From Pleomorphomonas sp. T1.2MG-36 (GTDB lineage: Bacteria > Pseudomonadota > Alphaproteobacteria > Rhizobiales > Pleomorphomonadaceae): 64,000 nucleotides of DNA. The stretch lies in NCBI RefSeq assembly GCF_950100655.1, contig NZ_CATNLY010000054.1, positions 40,878 through 104,877 on the forward strand. Reading direction: 5' to 3'. A program made the translations under genes and the position numbers. Within the stretch, counting starts at the first letter, position 1. Each line of letters begins with the position of its first letter. Of the stretch, positions 28,846 through 36,600 are shown in pieces. The notes under the pieces were generated by a model. It saw nothing but the letters and a program-made list of their open reading frames with translations, searched no databases and had not been told where the DNA came from.

Positions 28846-28932
28846 TCGCTCCCGGACATAGTCGTCAAGACCTCGGAACGCCCAAACGGGTGATCTCTCT
28901 AACTTTGTTCTCGCACGAGAGGACAGGGAACG
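28846..28932 (+). promoter_or_regulatory. repC leader
   Basis: Sense-strand leader between the ctRNA target and the repC ATG. It overlaps the ctRNA promoter on the other strand. By analogy with other repABC plasmids it folds to mask the repC start when the ctRNA binds. Confidence 0.55.
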
Positions 28933-30138
28933 ATGAATCATATCTCTAGCGCCCCCTTTGGGGGGCGCCTGACGGTCGCGCAAGCGGTCGTGCAGGCAAC
29001 GGCTGCGGCTTGTCCGCAAGAAACCAAAGCCTCAAAATGGGCCGTCCTGCGGTCGATCTCTGATGCCCGCACGCGGCTTGGTGTCTCTGACCGTGCTGTG
29101 GCGGTGCTTCATGCCATGCTGTCATTTGTTCAAGGCGATGAGATCAAGGTCGGGGAGGTCGTCTTCCCATCGAATGCCACGCTTTCTGCCCGTGCGCATG
29201 GGATGGCCGCGCCGACGCTCCGGAGGCATATCGCCCAGCTCGTTGAGAGAGGGCTCGTCATCCGGCGCGACAGTCCGAACGGCAAGCGGTATGCCCGCAA
29301 GGGCGACGACGGCTCGATTGCCCTCGCCTTCGGCTTTGAGCTCACGCCGCTTGTCGTCAGAGCGGCCGAACTTGAGCGCATCGCTGCCGAGATGGCCCGT
29401 GACCGCAGGCTTCTCAAGGAGGCGCGAGAAAAGGTCACTTTGCTGCGGAGAGATATTGCCGGGACGGTCGAGTGCCTTGTCAATGAGGGCGCCGCAGTGA
29501 CCGTGCGGCCCATCCCCCCCGCTCCCTCACGGACGGCATCGCTCACGGAACTTGAAGATTTGGCCTTCGATCTCGGCATGTTGAAGGCGGAAGCCGATAA
29601 GGCGCTGACAGTTCTTATTAATTCCAAGAATCCGAGCGGCAATGTGACTCAGACTGAGCGTCACATACAGGATTCAAATCCACACTTTCATGAATCTGAA
29701 CTGCCCCAGGAAAAGGTGCGGGCGACTGGGCCAGAGGTTACACCCGACATGAAGAGGCCTTCGGCAGCCGCAAGGCAAGGCTCGCATCCCAACGAACCGC
29801 CGAGGATCGATCTTCCCGCCGTGCTTGCGGCATGTCCGAGTTTACGTGATTGGACCACGGGTAAGGTCCGGTCGTGGGAGGACTTGGTGCGAGCTGCCGA
29901 AGCCGTCCGCCCTGCCCTCGGCATCTCGCCTGACGCCTGGGAGGAAGCCGTTGGAAGCATGGGTGAAAGCGGAGCGGCCGTAACGGTGGCGACCATTCTG
30001 CAGCGGGCGGAATCCATCGCCTCGCCTGGTGGGTATTTGCGAAGCCTTTCATCGAGGGCGCGCAGTGGGCAGTTCTCGCCTGGTCCTATCGTGGTGTCAC
30101 TGCTACGGCAGAGGGCGAAAGCGCAGATGGCAGTATGA
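28933..30138 (+). CDS. repC: RepC, replication initiator
   Basis: A 401-residue protein. The N-terminal replication domain (SKWAVLRSISDARTRLGVSD, NATLSARAHGMAAPTLRRHI) has the winged-helix pattern of RepC. A middle coiled region is followed by a C-terminal domain ending QRAESIASPGGYLRSLSSR. RepC starts replication and acts on an origin inside its own coding sequence. Preceded by AGGG near the ATG and controlled by the antisense RNA. Confidence 0.96.
   Translation: MNHISSAPFGGRLTVAQAVVQATAAACPQETKASKWAVLRSISDARTRLGVSDRAVAVLHAMLSFVQGDEIKVGEVVFPSNATLSARAHGMAAPTLRRHIAQLVERGLVIRRDSPNGKRYARKGDDGSIALAFGFELTPLVVRAAELERIAAEMARDRRLLKEAREKVTLLRRDIAGTVECLVNEGAAVTVRPIPPAPSRTASLTELEDLAFDLGMLKAEADKALTVLINSKNPSGNVTQTERHIQDSNPHFHESELPQEKVRATGPEVTPDMKRPSAAARQGSHPNEPPRIDLPAVLAACPSLRDWTTGKVRSWEDLVRAAEAVRPALGISPDAWEEAVGSMGESGAAVTVATILQRAESIASPGGYLRSLSSRARSGQFSPGPIVVSLLRQRAKAQMAV
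29605..29700. other. Candidate replication origin inside repC
   Basis: A distinctly AT-rich stretch in an otherwise GC-rich gene. It contains TTCTT/AAGAA (29612-29630), ATGTGAC/GTCACAT (29642-29666, with further inner pairing) and a near-perfect repeat CAGgATTCA/TGAATCTG (29668-29698). RepC-family origins lie in an AT-rich region of repC, so this is the expected site. Confidence 0.6.
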
Positions 30139-30170
30139 CAGGTATCGTACGTAAGTGGTCCCGCTTCCAG

Positions 30171-30190
30171 GGTGTCTCAGCTGAGACACC
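30171..30190. repeat. parS-like palindrome, copy 1
   Basis: GGTGTCTCAGCTGAGACACC is a perfect 20-bp palindrome 33 bases after repC. Its centre (T-N-N-C-N-G-C-N-G-N-N-A) fits the core of the RepB-binding parS consensus of repABC plasmids, with differences in the outer bases. It is a likely partition centromere site for the RepB encoded upstream. Confidence 0.75.
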
Positions 30191-30230
30191 TTCCTAGGTG
30201 TCGGGCCAAACAAGGCTCGATTCTGTAAGA

Positions 30231-30250
30231 GGTGTCTCAACTGAGACACT
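30231..30250. repeat. parS-like palindrome, copy 2
   Basis: GGTGTCTCAACTGAGACACT, differing from copy 1 at two positions (centre base and last base), starts exactly 60 bases after it. The same orientation-independent core is kept. Confidence 0.75.
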
Positions 30251-30620
30251 ATTTCATCCAAACCGCGTGAGCTTCTGTTGCGGATAAGGCACCAACGGCA
30301 GCAGGTCGGACGAGCGGCGCGTCACCGCCGTATTTCAAGTTACCTCCACCAGTGAGGTGATGCCGGCGAGCTCCTGCTTGTTTCCAGCTCAAACTAATGC
30401 CGTGCTGTTCCAGGGGCGTCCTGCGAGACCTGCCCAATCCCGCTCTTCGTGCGATGGCGTCCTGAACTGATCCGGATCTTCTCCGATCAACCCGCTTCGG
30501 GGTCGGCTACGCCAGCGTGCCGTCGCTGCCGCTTTGCTTTCGCGATGACCGCGACCGATCTCAGTTCTTTCGGGGAGCCATCGAGCGGGAATTGGCCCGC
30601 TCCCGGTGGAGCCCTTCAAA
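30251..30620. other. Non-coding leader before a small backbone gene
   Basis: About 370 bases with no gene. Near the end, GCCATCGAG (30577-30585) is followed by a stem GAGCGGG/CCCGCTC (30583-30602) and then GGAG. This arrangement recurs before the DUF736 genes at 63 kb and may mark a shared cis-regulatory leader. Confidence 0.45.
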
Positions 30621-30806
30621 ATGTCACATGACCTCGCTGTTGCTCAACAACACGCCTTTCAGCTCGCCCACATCCTGATGGTCCCGGTCACACTGTTCAA
30701 GTCAGGCTCGGAATACGGTGTTCTGCCGTCCAACGAACTCGATGCCGATGACGATTTGGATGTCATCAATGAGTTTGATCCGCACATGTTCCGGCCGGCT
30801 AATTGA
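30621..30806 (+). CDS. Small acidic hypothetical protein
   Basis: A 61-residue protein with GGAG 9 bases before the ATG (an ATG at 30606 is also possible). A short amphipathic helix (HAFQLAHILMVPVTLFKSG) is followed by an acidic tail (ELDADDDLDVINEFDPHMF). No family recognised. Its position after repABC and a structured leader argues that it is real. Confidence 0.55.
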   Translation: MSHDLAVAQQHAFQLAHILMVPVTLFKSGSEYGVLPSNELDADDDLDVINEFDPHMFRPAN

Positions 30807-31014
30807 GCCGGCATTGGTCTGCCTGGTGCCGCTTGCGGGCGGCGCTGGCCAAGGGAGGCTGCCGCCGCGCGCGATTCCACTCCCTATTTCGTTAGTTGCA
30901 TCACTCGCGCCCTTGGCAAGGCTTGCCCTTCGCGGACTGACGGCGGTGTCGCGCGAGACGCGCGAAGATCCAAGTAAACTCGAAAAGGGCAGGCGGGCCA
31001 CGTCTGGGAAGACA

Positions 31015-31923
31015 ATGGAAGCACGAGAAATCGAGGATCTGAAAGGGAGGGTGGAATGCTCTGCCGTGCTGGAGAAAGCAGGCTTTGCCATCGACATAAG
31101 GGAGAGCACCCGCCGGGCGATCAAGTTCCGCCGAGGCGACGACGTCATCATCGTCATCCATGATGGCAAAGGTTGGTTTGACCCGTTATCGGACGCCAAG
31201 GGTGATGTACTCTCCCTGATCCAGCATCTGGAAGGCGCTTCGTTCACAGGCGCGCTCGCCCTAGCCGCCGATCTTGTCGGGTTTACCCCGTGTGAGCCGC
31301 GATGGGCGCGGCCGTTACGGTCGCGGGAAAACACGATGTCCTTGGCGGAGCGATGGCGGGTGCGTCGGCCGCCCTGGCGCGGCTCGGCGACATGGAGCTA
31401 TCTCCGGGACATCAGGGGAATTTCCGAGCAAGTCCTCCGTGTGACGACGGATCAGAATGTCCTGCGAGAGGGGCCACATGGCAGCATGTGGGCGGCTCAT
31501 GTCGACGATAAGGGGATCGTGACCGGCTGGGAGGAGCGCGGACCGGACTGGCGCGGTTTTGCCCGCGGTGGCGCCAAGATCCTGTTCAGGCTCGGGGCGC
31601 TTGACGGCCTTCGGCTTCTGGTCACCGAGGCGGCGATTGACGCCATGAGCCTCGCCAGTTTCGAAGGCTTCCGTGAGGAAAGCCTTTATCTCAGCACCGG
31701 TGGCGGCTGGTCCCCGGCAACGGCGGCGGCCATGCGCTCGCTGGCCGACCAGCCCGGCACCCAGCTTGTCGCTGCGACCGATGCCAATGCGCAAGGGGAA
31801 GCCTTTGCTGTCCGATTGAGGGAAATTGCTGACGCTGCGGGTTGTGACTGGCTCCGGCTCAAGCCTCCCGCAGAAGACTGGAATGATGCTCTACGAGTGC
31901 ATGGTTTCTGCCGCCGAAGATGA
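31015..31923 (+). CDS. DUF3991/Toprim-domain plasmid protein
   Basis: About 302 residues. The N-terminal half resembles the DUF3991/zinc-lacking primase-like domain (VIIVIHDGKGWFDPLSDAKG, DVLSLIQHLEGASFTGALAL), and the C-terminal half has a Toprim fold (LLVTEAAIDAMSLASFEGF with the catalytic-type Glu, QLVAATDANAQGEAFA with Asp-x-Asp-like acidic residues). Such proteins are common on rhizobial plasmids and are thought to take part in DNA metabolism or transfer; the activity here is not shown. The ATG at 31015 is chosen because residues upstream are unlike the family. Confidence 0.82.
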   Translation: MEAREIEDLKGRVECSAVLEKAGFAIDIRESTRRAIKFRRGDDVIIVIHDGKGWFDPLSDAKGDVLSLIQHLEGASFTGALALAADLVGFTPCEPRWARPLRSRENTMSLAERWRVRRPPWRGSATWSYLRDIRGISEQVLRVTTDQNVLREGPHGSMWAAHVDDKGIVTGWEERGPDWRGFARGGAKILFRLGALDGLRLLVTEAAIDAMSLASFEGFREESLYLSTGGGWSPATAAAMRSLADQPGTQLVAATDANAQGEAFAVRLREIADAAGCDWLRLKPPAEDWNDALRVHGFCRRR

Positions 31924-31952
31924 CGCCCGGCACGGCGCCGGTCTTGGCGCGT

Positions 31953-32396
31953 TCAGCGGATGGGCCGACCGGCATCCTCAAGGGCAAAGCACAATCCTGC
32001 AAGCTCCGACGAACCTCTTTGTGCGACCGTCGCCAGCAAGCGCTTGTCCGCGGTGACGAAGCGGAGCTTTTGCCGCAACGCGAGGGCCAGGTAGACGCAG
32101 TCATAGGCGGGATGGCCAAGCTCGATGGCAAGGCGCGTTGCCGTTTCGCTGAGGCCCTGCATGGACTGAAACGAAATGCCGGAACGCTCTATGAGGGCGA
32201 TAGCAAGGGCGGCTTCGTTTGGCTCCAATTCTTTCCGCTGGACCTTCTTCCAGAGAATATTGGCGCATTCCGGCAGCAGGAGTTCCGGCGCGATATAAAT
32301 GAAGGTCGAGCGTAACCGGACCGCATCTTCGCCGCCATCTTCCGAAATGACCCACTTCACGGCGACGCTTGCGTCGATGACCAGTGTTTCTTTCAC
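31953..32396 (-). CDS. vapC: VapC-type PIN-domain toxin
   Basis: A 147-residue PIN-domain ribonuclease. Acidic active-site residues are seen in LVIDASVAVKWVISEDG, LLLPECANILWKKVQ, HPAYDCVYLALALRQ and FVTADKRLL. It cleaves RNA when free of antitoxin. The start overlaps the antitoxin gene by 4 bases, so the pair is translationally coupled and should stabilise the plasmid by post-segregational killing. Confidence 0.93.
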   Translation of the reverse strand: MKETLVIDASVAVKWVISEDGGEDAVRLRSTFIYIAPELLLPECANILWKKVQRKELEPNEAALAIALIERSGISFQSMQGLSETATRLAIELGHPAYDCVYLALALRQKLRFVTADKRLLATVAQRGSSELAGLCFALEDAGRPIR

Positions 32397-32632
32397 CGTT
32401 CATCCCGTCCTTCGCGCTGGAGAAGCTCGGACGGGGTCTGTTTGCGCGAGGCGGTGAGCTCCCGCAGTTCGGCAGCCAGATCATCGAAAGAGGGTTCCGG
32501 CTCGGTGTCGAGAACCTGACGCAAGATGGCCCGGTGTTCGGCCTCGGCCGAGCGGCCGTGGCGCGCGGCGCGCAGTTTCAATTTCGAGATCAGATCTTCG
32601 TCGAGGTTGCGGACGTGCAGGCTTCCGGCCAT
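32393..32632 (-). CDS. vapB: FitA/VapB-type antitoxin
   Basis: A 79-residue protein with an N-terminal ribbon-helix-helix of the FitA type (SLHVRNLDEDLISKLKLRAA, HGRSAEAEHRAILRQVL) and a flexible C-terminal tail that should wrap the PIN toxin. It binds its own promoter with the toxin. It precedes the toxin gene. Confidence 0.92.
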   Translation of the reverse strand: MAGSLHVRNLDEDLISKLKLRAARHGRSAEAEHRAILRQVLDTEPEPSFDDLAAELRELTASRKQTPSELLQREGRDER

Positions 32633-32642
32633 GGATCACCCC

Positions 32643-32663
32643 ATTGCTAGCAATGCTATCATT
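32643..32663. promoter_or_regulatory. vapBC operator
   Basis: Immediately upstream of the antitoxin start: the perfect palindrome ATTGCTAGCAAT (32643-32654), followed by TGCTATCAT. The TGCTA half-sites resemble those bound by FitA-like antitoxins. Confidence 0.6.
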
Positions 32664-32892
32664 ATGGGTGAGAAATCGGGAAAAGCAAGAAAGAGGAAAT
32701 GGAAAGGAACATCAGACCTGCCGCATGTCCGCCGGTCGCGTCAAGGGTGAAGCCTCGCCCGGCTGGCGCCGGCCCTTGACCCGCCCGGACGGAGAGGCGG
32801 CGACGGGGAAGGGGTCACGAGGACCCGGAGAAAAGGATCGGATGAGCGATCCGCCGGGCTCGGTCGACCACCTTTGAGCGAAGGAGTTCCCC

Positions 32893-33498
32893 ATGATCTC
32901 GTCCGACAACTTCCGCAAAATCTGGTTCGGATGCGCCGACCGGCCGCAGATGTTCCGCCTGTTCGATCGCCATGCCAAGCAACCAGGGCGGTTCGCGGCA
33001 GACGCAATCCCGCTCTATGCCGGCGAGTGGTTTGAACTTGGCCAGAGCGAATGCGACTACATGCTGGATGTCCTGCCGCCGCTCTGGATGAGAGGAGGCA
33101 TGTTCGTCCTGCGCGAGTTCATGATCGGGGCCGTCACCAGCGTCTTCTTCACCATCCCGATCAACGACCGTGTCAGGCATTTTCACGGGTATTGCGATCT
33201 CTCCCGGCGCCAGGAAGTTGAGCGAATGCGGCAGGCCATCGTGACAAGGGTGTCTCGTCCGGAACGGGCAATGAGCGAGGCCGAGCGGCTCGAACACATC
33301 TGGAGCGACACCAGGGACGCCTATCGGGGCTATGCCGACGAGACTTGGCCCTCCTCGGTTCGAGGCGAGCGCTGGGTGATGGTCTATTCCAGCAAACCAC
33401 AGGGCGAGGCCAAGCTCCTGACCGATCTCACCGAGGCGGAGATCGTCGCCAAGCTGCCCATCCACTACCGGCCCACGCACCAGGCTCTCGCTGCGTGA
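32893..33498 (+). CDS. DUF1419-family protein
   Basis: A 201-residue protein resembling DUF1419 proteins of rhizobial plasmids (GRFAADAIPLYAGEWFELGQ, EWFELGQSECDYMLDVLPPL). AAGGAG lies 7 bases before the ATG. The function is unknown. It lies just upstream of the helicase/methylase gene, a neighbourhood usual for these plasmids. The leader before it has a stem GGATCG/CGATCC. Confidence 0.8.
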   Translation: MISSDNFRKIWFGCADRPQMFRLFDRHAKQPGRFAADAIPLYAGEWFELGQSECDYMLDVLPPLWMRGGMFVLREFMIGAVTSVFFTIPINDRVRHFHGYCDLSRRQEVERMRQAIVTRVSRPERAMSEAERLEHIWSDTRDAYRGYADETWPSSVRGERWVMVYSSKPQGEAKLLTDLTEAEIVAKLPIHYRPTHQALAA

Positions 33499-33638
33499 AA
33501 CTCACGGCCGGATCATAGGCCTCCGATCGGACAGCCCTGACATTCGCCATTGCCGGAATATTCGACGTGGCGATGGCGCGCGTCTTCACATCTCACCCTC
33601 CGCTTTCTCATTCCTCGAGCTATCAGGAGCCTTTCGGC

Positions 33639-36600
33639 ATGACCCAGGATGCCTCCTTCACCCTTGACCACTTTGGCAATCTCTCCGGTTTCGGGCAGAA
33701 CGACTTGTCAGCGGGCTTTGGCCTTGGCGTTACCGCGCTCGCCGGCAGCGTCGCTGTCCAACCGGACAATGACGACGATCCCGATCCCGTACCGCCCGCT
33801 CCAGGAGCCGGCCGTCCGGTCGGGGCGCCAACGGCTGAACCTCGCACGCAGGGCGCGCCGGCCAACTTCTATCTCGACGAGGGCGACCGGGGCCTGGCTA
33901 CCAGCTGGAGGGAGAGGGCAGGGGCCAATGTCGCCATAATTGAACTTGCCAATGAGATCGTCCGTGATGGTCGGCAGGCCACACGCGAGGAACAAGCCAG
34001 GTTGATCCGCTTCACCGGCTTCGGGGCCTCGGAGCTTGCCAACGGAATGTTCCGCCGTCCCGGCGAAGAGGGATTTCGCGATGGCTGGGACGGGCTCGGC
34101 AGTTCGCTCGAAAGCGCGGTTTCGGCCGGTGACTACGCCTCGCTGGCCCGCTCGACCCAATATGCTCATTTCACGCCGGAGTTCATCATCCGGGCGATCT
34201 GGAAAGGTCTGATAAGGCTTGGTTGGCGGGGAGGGCGGGTGCTTGAACCCGGCATCGGCACGGGGCTCTTTCCGGCACTGATGCCAGACAGCTTTCGTGA
34301 TTGCTCCCTCGTTACCGGCGTCGAACTGGACCCAGTGACCGCTCGCATTGTCCGGCTGTTGCAGCCGAAGGCACGGATCTTGGAAGGGGACTTCACGAGG
34401 ACCAATCTGCCGGAACACTTCGATCTTGCCATCGGCAATCCGCCGTTCTCGGACCGCATAGTGCGCTCGGATCGCGCTTATCGGTCACTGGGGCTGCGCC
34501 TTCATGACTATTTTCTCGCGCGGTCGATCGATCTTCTCAAGCCCGGCGCACTCGCCGCCTTCGTCACCTCGCATAGCACGCTCGACAAAGCGGACAAAAC
34601 CGCAAGAGAACATATAGCGAACAAAGCCGACCTGGTCACGGCGATCCGCCTGCCAGAGGGCAGCTTCCAGCAGGGGGCTGGAACCGATGTGGTCGTTGAT
34701 ATCCTGTTCTTTCGCAAGCGGCGGGCCGGCGACATCGAGGTCGGTCGGTCCTGGCTCGATCTTGCCGATGTTTGCCTCGGTGCCGACACTGACGGGGAGG
34801 GCAGGGGAGTGGTCTCCGTCAATGGCTGGTTCGCCCGCCACCCGGAAATGATGCTAGGCACTCATGCGCTCGTAACCGGGCCATTCGGGGAGACCTACAC
34901 TTGCCTGCCCAGGGCGGGCGAAAATCTGGAAGCCGCACTCGATGCCGCCGTCGCGCGTTTGCCGGAGGGACTCTACGACGGCGCGCCCGACGTCATCGAC
35001 CTCGAGGCCGAGTTCGCGGAAATGCCGCTGGCGGCCGTTTCCGGCGATACCTCCCATGTCCGGGAGGGCAGCTATGTCATGGATACCCGCAACGGCCTGA
35101 TGCAGATCACCGACGGGGCGCCCGTTCCGGTGAAGGTGCGCAAGGGCAAGAGCGGCGACGGCATGCCCGAGAAACACGTTCGTATCATCGCAAAACTCAT
35201 TCCAATTCGCGATGCCGTGCGCGACATCCTGAAGTTTCAAGAAACCGACCGCCCTTGGCAGGACACGCAGGTCCGCCTGCGCATCGCCTGGTCTTCCTTC
35301 GTGCGGGAGTTCGGGCCGATCGATCACACGACGGTTTCCATCGCCGAGCACGAAGCGAGCGGCGAGGTTCGCGAGAGCTATCGTCGTCCGAATATTCAGC
35401 CCTTCCTGGACGATCCCGATTGCTGGCTGGTCGCGTCGATCGAGGACTATGATCTTGAGACCGACACCGCGCGTCCCGGTCCGATCTTTTCCGAACGGGT
35501 GATCGCGCCGCCCGCGGCCCCGACAATCACGTCCGCGGCTGACGCTCTTGCCGTCGTGCTCAACGAACGCGGCCAAGTCGATCTCGACCATATCGCCGAA
35601 CTCCTGCACAGGGACGTGGACGATGTGCTCGCCGACCTCGGAGCATCCGTCTTCCGCGATCCGGCGAATGGCAATTGGCTGACGGCGGACGCCTATCTCT
35701 CGGGCCCGGTGCGCGACAAGCTGAAACTGGCCGAGGCCGTCGCCGAGCTTGATCCGCCCTTCCGGCGCAATGTTCTTGCGCTCCGCGATGTTCAGCCCGC
35801 CGATCTTGGCCCGGCCGATATCACGGCGCGGCTGGGCGCCCCGTGGATTCCGGCCGACGATGTGGTCCGCTTCGTCAAGGAAACCATGGATGCCGATATC
35901 CGCATCCACCACGTGCCGGAACTCGCCACCTGGACCGTGGACGCGCGCCAGCTCGGGTACCTGGCCTCCGGCACGTCGGAATGGGGCACCGAACGGCGCC
36001 ATGCCGGGGAACTGCTTGACGATGCGCTCAACAGCCGGGTGCCGCAGATTTTCGACACTGTCAGGGACGGCGACACGGAACGGCGGGTGCTCAACGTCGT
36101 CGATACCGAGGCGGCCAAGGAGAAGCTCCAGAAAATCAAGGCTGCCTTCCAGAACTGGGTCTGGACTGACCCAGATCGGACCGACCGGCTGGCGCGGATC
36201 TACAATGACCGCTTCAACAATATCGCGCCGCGCGCCTTCAATGGCGACCACCTGAAGCTTCCAGGCGCCAGCACGGCGTTCACGCTCTATCCGCACCAGA
36301 AGCGTGGCATATGGCGCATCGTCGCGAGCGGCTCCACCTATCTTGCCCATGCCGTCGGCGCCGGCAAGACCATGACCATGGCCGCCGCCATCATGGAACA
36401 ACGCCGCCTCGGGCTGATCGCCAAGGCCATGCTGGTCGTTCCCGGCCATTGCCTGGCGCAGGTCGCGCGCGAATTCCTCGCGCTCTATCCCAACGCCCGC
36501 ATTCTTGTTGCCGACGAGACGAACTTTTCCAAGGACAAGCGCCAGCGGTTCCTGTCGCGAGCGGCAACCGCCACATGGGACGCGATCATCATCACGCATT

